31,908 nucleotides of DNA from a virus, in IMG/VR virus record IMGVR_UViG_3300017963_000577, positions 1 through 31,908 of that record; one strand, given 5' to 3'. The position numbers and the translations under genes were made by a program. The notes beneath the pieces are model-generated. The model was not told the origin of the DNA. It saw only the letters and a list, made by a program, of their open reading frames with translations, and did no database searches. Positions 26,940 through 31,908 of the stretch are shown here, one piece after another; the stretch's first letter is position 1; each line of letters begins with the position of its first letter.

Positions 26940-27143
26940 ATGGATGAACCAACGAAAAAGAATTTTGCAGTACTGCAAGAAGCGTTTAATCATATGAATA
27001 GACGTTTAGATGAACAACATCATCAGATACGTAATTTACAGTCTGAAATTGTTATGTTAAAAACTAATTTACAAGAAACTACACAACATCTTCAGGTTCT
27101 TAGGGCATTAACAGGAGGAACTGGACCAACTGTAAGGAGTTAA
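26940..27143 (+). CDS. small coiled-coil protein (67 aa)
   Basis: Residues about 10-55 form a continuous heptad helix (NHMNRRLDEQHHQIRNLQSE, then IVMLKTNLQETTQHL). It starts 2 nt after the upstream stop and lacks a strong ribosome site, so translation is probably coupled. It may trimerise as a connector or chaperone for the neighbouring fibres (inference). Confidence 0.7.
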   Translation: MDEPTKKNFAVLQEAFNHMNRRLDEQHHQIRNLQSEIVMLKTNLQETTQHLQVLRALTGGTGPTVRS

Positions 27144-27146
27144 TAT

Positions 27147-28385
27147 ATGGCTATAACAGTAAATTGGACAACTAAAGTTATTAATGTCCCTAAAGCCGAT
27201 TTAACACTTGTACAATCTGTTCCGACCGAAATTAGATCTATGGACCTAAACTGGTTTCGTTTAAGCTTAAAAGATTTAGAAGATGATCCATTCGAGGGTG
27301 TGCCTTTTTTAGATACACATCGCCATAATACTACAGTTACGGTAGGTGGGGTAGAGCTAGCGAGAGTTATTGAGATTATCAATGGCTATACAGTTACATT
27401 TGAAGATGGGCAATACGCTGTTAATCTATTCGGCGCCAACTCAAATGTTGGGGACGTAACTAATGTTAACCAAGTATCTGTTCGTTCAGCTAACTCTGCT
27501 GGACTTGTAACTTCACAAGCTATTGAATATGGTGAGTATGGAAATCAAGTTCATGTAGATGTAATAAATGGAGAAAGTGGTACTATATACCCTATTGGAA
27601 CCCACCGTAGACCAGTAAATAATATTCCTGATGCTAAATTAATAGCTGAAGCGAGAGGATTTACTACTTTTCATATAATGAATAATATAGTACTAGATAC
27701 CGGAGATAATATTGAAGGGTACGCTCTTACAGGTATAAATCCTGCTAGTACAAGTATAACAATAAATTCTGGTGCTGATACTATAGGTTGCGAGATATTA
27801 GAAGCAACCATTTCTGGAAATCTAGATGGTGGGACAATACTTAGAAATTGTGTTATACAAGATTTAAATTATATCAACGGTTTTATATATCAATGTATGA
27901 TAAATCCAGGAACAATTAGTTTAGGCGGTAGCGATACTGCTCATTTCCTAAATTGTTACTCTGGAGTGCCGGGAGTGAGTACCCCCGTATTAGATATGAA
28001 TGGTGTTAGCGGAATTCAGGATACACCATTAGCTATCCGTAATTATAACGGCGGTATTAAATTAATAGATAAAACAGATACATCTAGTACCAGCATAGAT
28101 TTAAATTCAGGACAAGTAATAATAGATTCTACATGTACTGCAGGTACAATAGTAGTTAGGGGTATAGGAAAAGTCATTGACTCTTCCGGTAATTATTTAA
28201 AAAGTGGAATAATTAATGGTGGCCTTAACCTAATTAATGAAACGGTAACAGGCCCATTATCTAAAACAGATATTGAAGAAAGTATATGGGACGCTGATTT
28301 AGCAGACCACAATGTAACAGGATCCTTTGGTAATTTTGTACAGAAGAAAATTCTTACGGTGGCAAAATTCTTAGGACTTAAGTAA
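27147..28385 (+). CDS. structural protein with beta-helix-like region (412 aa)
   Basis: Opens ITVNWTTKVINVPKADLTLV and PTEIRSMDLNWFRLSLKDLE, then THRHNTTVTVGGVELARVIE and QYAVNLFGANSNVGDV: a conserved-looking head also seen in virion proteins of diverse tailed phages. Residues about 190-320 have stacked short strands (TIGCEILEATISGNLDGGTI). AAGGAG precedes the ATG. A virion surface protein, fibre-associated, is the best guess. Confidence 0.75.
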   Translation: MAITVNWTTKVINVPKADLTLVQSVPTEIRSMDLNWFRLSLKDLEDDPFEGVPFLDTHRHNTTVTVGGVELARVIEIINGYTVTFEDGQYAVNLFGANSNVGDVTNVNQVSVRSANSAGLVTSQAIEYGEYGNQVHVDVINGESGTIYPIGTHRRPVNNIPDAKLIAEARGFTTFHIMNNIVLDTGDNIEGYALTGINPASTSITINSGADTIGCEILEATISGNLDGGTILRNCVIQDLNYINGFIYQCMINPGTISLGGSDTAHFLNCYSGVPGVSTPVLDMNGVSGIQDTPLAIRNYNGGIKLIDKTDTSSTSIDLNSGQVIIDSTCTAGTIVVRGIGKVIDSSGNYLKSGIINGGLNLINETVTGPLSKTDIEESIWDADLADHNVTGSFGNFVQKKILTVAKFLGLK

Positions 28386-28399
28386 TTTAGGAGATATAA

Positions 28400-28570
28400 A
28401 TGGCTAAAGAGACACTATCAAGTGCAGCTATTAATGAAATTTTACAGGGTGTAAATGCACCTTCAGCAAATACTAATGCTGTACCAACAAACTCTGACTT
28501 TGCATTGCCAATTTATGATAAAAATGGTACATTAATTGGATATGTACCAGTATTTAGTACTGAATGGTAA
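28400..28570 (+). CDS. small structural-operon protein (56 aa)
   Basis: Reads MAKETLSSAAINEILQGVNA and ends YVPVFSTEW. TAGGAGAT lies 6 nt upstream, and spacing and codon use match the neighbouring virion genes. Too short to classify; the C-terminal strand (GTLIGYVPVF) could dock on a larger fibre. Confidence 0.7.
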   Translation: MAKETLSSAAINEILQGVNAPSANTNAVPTNSDFALPIYDKNGTLIGYVPVFSTEW

Positions 28571-28726
28571 TAGTTTATTGGGGGACTATTGTTAGGGAAC
28601 AACGGGCCTCCCACCTAGTATAACTAGGTAAAGTTAATGTTGTAAAAACCTTCGAATGCGCTTGGTTTATCGACATAATTAGGTATTTTTGTTAACAAAA
28701 TTATTTTAATCTAGGAGAAAAACATC
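28571..28726 (+). ncRNA. structured intergenic region, possible RNA element
   Basis: A 156-bp gap in an otherwise tight operon. It contains a nested hairpin (GGGGG 28580-28584 with CTCCC 28608-28612, one G-U pair; TTGTT 28589-28593 with AACAA 28598-28602) and then a perfect stem ACCTAGT/ACTAGGT (28613-28619 with 28623-28629). AU-rich sequence leads to TAGGAGAAAAAC and the next ATG. There is no long U-tract. It could be a processing site, partial terminator or small RNA; class not recognised. Confidence 0.4.
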
Positions 28727-29284
28727 ATGGCAATTTCGTCACTATTTACAATTTATCACAACCGCAACCACGAACTTCGTACAGTAGTAAAGGCTATGTT
28801 TGAGTTTGGAGCAACTATTGCTAAAGAACCTTCAGCAGCTCATAGTAATGGTTTAGATGTTCACGCAATTCAGCGTCAGCAGTCATATATTGCATATGCT
28901 AAAGATATGGTTACTGCATTAAATGCTAAGCCAATTCCTGATAATCCAGCTACTCACCCAACTGATATGCCAGTTGATTTTAGTAAAGAGTATATTACAT
29001 TTACAACTGATGTAAACGGAAATCAGGTTCCACTTAATGAAGCTACTCAAATGCTTGCAGAAAAATGGTTACTAACAGCTGTAGAGCTTGTTAAGTCACA
29101 ATCTGCTGGTATGGCTGGTTCACTTGTATCTTTCGATTTTGATCGAGCAATGAATAATCTAGACACTCTAGAAAAAATGCTTGCTGAAATTGAAAATCGT
29201 CCATTCCTTGACTTACCAGAAACAGCTGAGCCTGGTAGTGCTTATGGACCACGTTCTGCAATTAGTGCAGGTGGGGCACGATAA
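28727..29284 (+). CDS. hypothetical, probably virion-associated protein (185 aa)
   Basis: Opens MAISSLFTIYHNRNHELRTV; mostly helical, with a polar N/A-rich middle and a Gly/Ser C-terminus. TAGGAG ribosome site. Its last codons overlap the next start. No motif recognised. It lies between the fibre genes and the head genes. Confidence 0.7.
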   Translation: MAISSLFTIYHNRNHELRTVVKAMFEFGATIAKEPSAAHSNGLDVHAIQRQQSYIAYAKDMVTALNAKPIPDNPATHPTDMPVDFSKEYITFTTDVNGNQVPLNEATQMLAEKWLLTAVELVKSQSAGMAGSLVSFDFDRAMNNLDTLEKMLAEIENRPFLDLPETAEPGSAYGPRSAISAGGAR

Positions 29285-29577
29285 TGGAAGAAGCAAAAGA
29301 CAACGAACTAAAACTAACTATGCTTATTGAGATGGAGCAAAGCGATTCTAATGGGCGCCTTTCTCGTTATCGCAGTAAAGAGGATTTAGAGTATCCTACT
29401 CTAACAAATTCTCAAGCCAATCAAATTTCTATGGATATTAACATGATTGTTAAAGCTGCAGTAGCAGATTACATTAGAGGTTTAGCAGACGAGAAAAAAG
29501 AGCGTGTAACAAAAGAACTCGCCGAGGTGGAGGAAAAGGCTAATAAAAAAGAATTACCTCCAGGTGCGATTAGGTAA
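29284..29577 (+). CDS. hypothetical charged protein (97 aa)
   Basis: Acidic start (MEEAKDNELKLTMLIEMEQS) and a charged helical C-terminus (DEKKERVTKELAEVEEKANK). Starts at the stop of the upstream gene. It could be a chaperone- or scaffold-like helper, but nothing specific identifies it. Confidence 0.65.
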   Translation: MEEAKDNELKLTMLIEMEQSDSNGRLSRYRSKEDLEYPTLTNSQANQISMDINMIVKAAVADYIRGLADEKKERVTKELAEVEEKANKKELPPGAIR

Positions 29578-29591
29578 GTAGTCTTATTGTC

Positions 29592-29613
29592 GTCGGGGGC
29601 AGGAGCCCCCGAC
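29592..29613 (+). terminator. GC-rich hairpin, possible attenuator
   Basis: A perfect 9-bp stem GTCGGGGGC/GCCCCCGAC with loop AGGA, followed by TTCTTAAG. It is the strongest hairpin in the structural block but has a poor U-tract, so it may attenuate transcription or protect the 3' end of the upstream mRNA. Confidence 0.6.
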
Positions 29614-29632
29614 TTCTTAAGGGAGTTAAAGA

Positions 29633-30019
29633 ATGAGCACTGAATTAAAAAGGGATGAAATAAAATATATAAGGGACTTAGCTAAGTCATCATATAAAAA
29701 AGATGATAAGTGTTACATTTGTGGAACTACAGAAAATTTACAGTTTCATCACTATTATTCTTTAACTGCTTTGTGGAATAAGTTTAAGAAAAAAGCAAAG
29801 ATCACAATAAAAACTGTACAAGATATACTAGATTATAGAGAGCAGTTTAAAGCAGCACATCACACAGAGATATATGATGAAACAGTTACTTTGTGTAAAT
29901 ATCATCATATGGATAGATTACATAAAATTTATGGTAAATCACCCTCACTAGCAACTGCACAAAAGCAAAAGAGGTGGGTAAATATTCAAAGAGAGAAAGA
30001 GAATAATGCGAATTCTTGA
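29633..30019 (+). CDS. HNH-type zinc-finger nuclease-like protein (128 aa)
   Basis: A zinc knuckle C27-x2-C30 (KCYICG) is followed by FHH (38-40) and later LCKYHHMDRLHKIYG with C88, H91, H92 and H97, the arrangement of HNH/His-Me nucleases with two cysteine pairs. Such proteins in phages are either homing endonucleases or packaging-linked nucleases. Its place immediately before the portal and in the same region as terL favours a packaging role, and the preceding isolated hairpin could equally mark an inserted homing gene. AGGGAG ribosome site. Overlaps the portal start by 14 bp. Confidence 0.75.
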   Translation: MSTELKRDEIKYIRDLAKSSYKKDDKCYICGTTENLQFHHYYSLTALWNKFKKKAKITIKTVQDILDYREQFKAAHHTEIYDETVTLCKYHHMDRLHKIYGKSPSLATAQKQKRWVNIQREKENNANS

Positions 30020-31202
30020 TTATATAAGAGAAAAGTTAAACCCGGCTCAAGATGAAATACTGCTAGATTATGGTGAAACGCATGATAGTACTAGTGTATG
30101 GACAGTAAGAAAAGCATATCTAGAATTAGATGTTGTTAATAGAGGCGTTAATCTTACTGTAGATTCTGCTGCTGGAGTTGATTTTGATATTGCAAATAAG
30201 TTAAGAGACGTCGGACAAGTTGTTCCTAGTAAAGACTCTCGAATGACTAAAGAACGTTTAAATAAACTTCTTAACTTTAAGCCAAATCCCTATCAAAACG
30301 CTGATACTTTCAAAAGAGAGTTATATATGGATATGCTGTTAGAAGGTAATATCTTTATATACTTTGATGGAATGAATTTATTTCATCTACCAGCACAAAA
30401 TGTTGAGATTATAGGAGATAAGAAAACATGGATTAAAGGGTATAAGTATAAAGATACTCCATTTAAGCCAGAAGAAATTATTTTTGTTAAAGAAAATTCA
30501 GCAAGAACTATTTATAGAGGAGATTCTAGATTATTATCTGCACTTCCAGCTATAAATACACTATCTTCAATGCTAGAGTTTCAGCGTAATTTCTTTAAGA
30601 ATAACGCAATTCCTGGTTTAGTACTTAAAACACCTAATACTCTATCAAAAAGAATAAAAGATAGAATTGTTATGGAGTGGATGCAAAAATATAATCCAAA
30701 GGTTGGAGGAAAGAGACCAGTAGTTTTAGACGGAGACTTTGATATTAAAAACTTAGGTCATACCGATTTTAGAGAGTTAGATTTTAGAGATAGTATTGAT
30801 ACTCAAGAACGAAAGATACTAAAAGCTATCGGAGTTCCTCCTTTATTATTAGATTCTGGAAATAACGCAAATATAACGCCCAATCAAAAAATGTTTTATA
30901 CTAATACTATTTTACCAATAGTAGATAGGTTAGTGGCAGGCCTTGAATTCTTTTTTGGTTATGATATTAAACCAGTTACACAAGATGTGTTGGCCTTACG
31001 TCCAGAATTAAAGGAAGAGTCAGATTATTATGTTGGCCTGGTAAATGGAGGTATTATTACTCCTAATGAGGCTAGAGTTAATTTAAGATATCCAGAGGAC
31101 GCTGATGAATCATCTGGTAAACTAAGAATTCCAGCTAATATCGCAGGTAGTGCCGCTCAACCATCAGAAGGTGGAAGACCAAGCGACGATGAAGAAACTT
31201 GA
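30006..31202 (+). CDS. HK97-type portal protein (398 aa)
   Basis: Forms the dodecameric DNA channel at one capsid vertex and docks TerL. Family features: an N-terminal region with WTVRKAYLELDVVNRGVNLT, a DMLLEGNIFIYF strand-turn motif at about residues 109-120, PAQNVEII, and later FKNNAIPGLVL and IGVPPLLLDSGNN with MFYTNTILPIVDRL, all typical of the Phage_portal (HK97) family. Length about 400 is normal. GAGAAAGAGAAT precedes the ATG. The Asp/Glu-rich C-terminal end overlaps the next gene in another frame. Confidence 0.92.
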   Translation: MRILDYIREKLNPAQDEILLDYGETHDSTSVWTVRKAYLELDVVNRGVNLTVDSAAGVDFDIANKLRDVGQVVPSKDSRMTKERLNKLLNFKPNPYQNADTFKRELYMDMLLEGNIFIYFDGMNLFHLPAQNVEIIGDKKTWIKGYKYKDTPFKPEEIIFVKENSARTIYRGDSRLLSALPAINTLSSMLEFQRNFFKNNAIPGLVLKTPNTLSKRIKDRIVMEWMQKYNPKVGGKRPVVLDGDFDIKNLGHTDFRELDFRDSIDTQERKILKAIGVPPLLLDSGNNANITPNQKMFYTNTILPIVDRLVAGLEFFFGYDIKPVTQDVLALRPELKEESDYYVGLVNGGIITPNEARVNLRYPEDADESSGKLRIPANIAGSAAQPSEGGRPSDDEET

Positions 31203-31395
31203 TATTGGTGGAAAATGTGCTTCTACTTTATTTTCTTATCTATTAAATTTAAGAGATGAAGAGAAGTGGCATTACGACAATGCTGTGCGACAGGGATCTA
31301 AAGATGTTGAAGCACAGCAAGCAGGTAGAGTAAGACTCCTAAATTATTTAATATGGGAGGCTGAAAATAACCTTGAGAAAAACGAGGAATTATAA
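31189..31395 (+). CDS. small hypothetical protein between portal and protease (68 aa)
   Basis: ATG at 31189 (MKKLDIGGKCASTLFSYLLN) preferred to a GTG at 31150, because it gives the short 14-bp overlap typical here. Helical and charged (DEEKWHYDNAVRQGSKDVEA). It is 2 nt upstream of the protease gene. Possibly a scaffold or chaperone; not recognised. Confidence 0.65.
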   Translation: MKKLDIGGKCASTLFSYLLNLRDEEKWHYDNAVRQGSKDVEAQQAGRVRLLNYLIWEAENNLEKNEEL

Positions 31396-31397
31396 AC

Positions 31398-31908
31398 ATG
31401 AGTGATAAACAATTTTCATTAACAGCTGATTTTACAGTAAAACAGCTAGATGAAGAAGATAATTCTATCGTAATCGAAGGATATGCGAACACTACTGAAA
31501 AAGATAGAGTTGGTGATATTGTTTTAGAGGAAGCGTGGGCTAAAGGTGGTATGGCTAATTATATGTCAAACCCTATTGTACTAGCGTTTCATGATTATAC
31601 TAAGCCTATTGGTACAGTAATAGAACATTCCATAGATGCGAAAGGATTGAGAGTAGTAGCTAAAATTTCTGAAGCGGCAGGTAATATTTTAACATTCATT
31701 AAAGATGGTATATTAAAAACTTTTTCTGTTGGTTTTAGAGTAAAAGATGCAGAATACGATGAAGAAAGAGATATATTCTTTATTAAAGATTTAGAGCTAC
31801 TAGAGATTTCAGTAGTTAGTGTTCCTGCTAATGCTGGTTCAGTATTTTCAGTTCGTAAAGCATTTAAGGATGCAAACGAATATACTGAATTTAAAGAGGA
31901 GTTTAAAA
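31398..31908 (+). CDS. HK97-type prohead protease (partial, first 170 aa)
   Basis: Serine protease of the HK97 prohead (S78-like) family that trims capsid precursors. Characteristic blocks: IEGYANTTEKDRVGD (residues 27-41), AFHDYTKPIG (63-72) with the catalytic His candidate H65, KTFSVGFRV (107-115) with the Ser candidate S110, and LLEISVVSVPANAGS (134-148), where E136 is a candidate third member. GAGGAAT precedes the ATG. The frame continues past the window end; major capsid protein would be expected next. Confidence 0.92.
   Translation, partial: MSDKQFSLTADFTVKQLDEEDNSIVIEGYANTTEKDRVGDIVLEEAWAKGGMANYMSNPIVLAFHDYTKPIGTVIEHSIDAKGLRVVAKISEAAGNILTFIKDGILKTFSVGFRVKDAEYDEERDIFFIKDLELLEISVVSVPANAGSVFSVRKAFKDANEYTEFKEEFK

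Noticed and set aside
1-31908. tRNA genes, CRISPR arrays, integrase or transposase, attachment sites
   Set aside because: Looked for cloverleaf-like segments, regularly spaced repeats and recombinase motifs and saw none. The Gly-rich repeats at 20356-21700 are coding and irregular, not CRISPR.

Overview
The window is part of a tailed bacteriophage genome (Caudoviricetes). A packaging, head and fibre gene block is encoded on the plus strand (terS, terL, HK97-type portal, HK97-type prohead protease, very large fibre-like structural proteins). Many small, tightly overlapping genes of early or accessory type lie on the minus strand. No integrase, attachment site, tRNA or CRISPR array was seen. 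The promoters are strong sigma70-like, and several intergenic palindromes match the gammaproteobacterial Fur box, so the host is probably a gammaproteobacterium; the genus cannot be fixed from sequence alone.

Layout. (1) 6-3030, minus strand: an AT-rich operon of 14 small, mostly overlapping genes (membrane peptides, coiled-coil proteins, unknowns) read from one sigma70-like promoter. (2) 3115-4201, plus strand: a strong promoter, a leader of about 280 nt and one 258-residue unknown protein. (3) 4269-5572, minus strand: a SprT-like metallopeptidase, a small unknown and a secreted Gly/Ser-rich protein, meeting region 2 at a pair of long hairpins. (4) 5573-12060, minus strand and visibly richer in G+C: about twenty small genes in short units, each with its own TTGACA/TATAAT promoter. 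It includes three paralogous SANT/HTH-like proteins, a DEDD exonuclease and a HAD-fold phosphatase. The gaps carry strong promoter-like sequences facing the opposite way (plus strand, antisense to the genes), hairpins, and six Fur-box-like palindromes, one identical to the 19-bp Escherichia coli Fur consensus. (5) 12321-31908, plus strand and AT-rich: terS, a DUF1353 protein, terL, small membrane proteins, then a second promoter and a long run of structural genes, including a 1664-residue fibre with four LamG-like modules and 20 Gly/Thr-rich repeats. After these come an HNH-type protein, the portal and the prohead protease, which runs off the window.

How it may work together: the plus-strand block packages DNA (TerS/TerL), builds the procapsid (portal, protease) and supplies decoration and host-binding proteins. 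The minus-strand genes probably act early on host metabolism, nucleic acids and regulation. The main unexplained feature is the repeated intergenic cassette of region 4: divergent promoters with the outward one next to a Fur-box palindrome. It could make the phage respond to host iron status, titrate Fur as the genome multiplies, or simply provide stem-loops at mRNA 3' ends. These options are kept separate in the findings.
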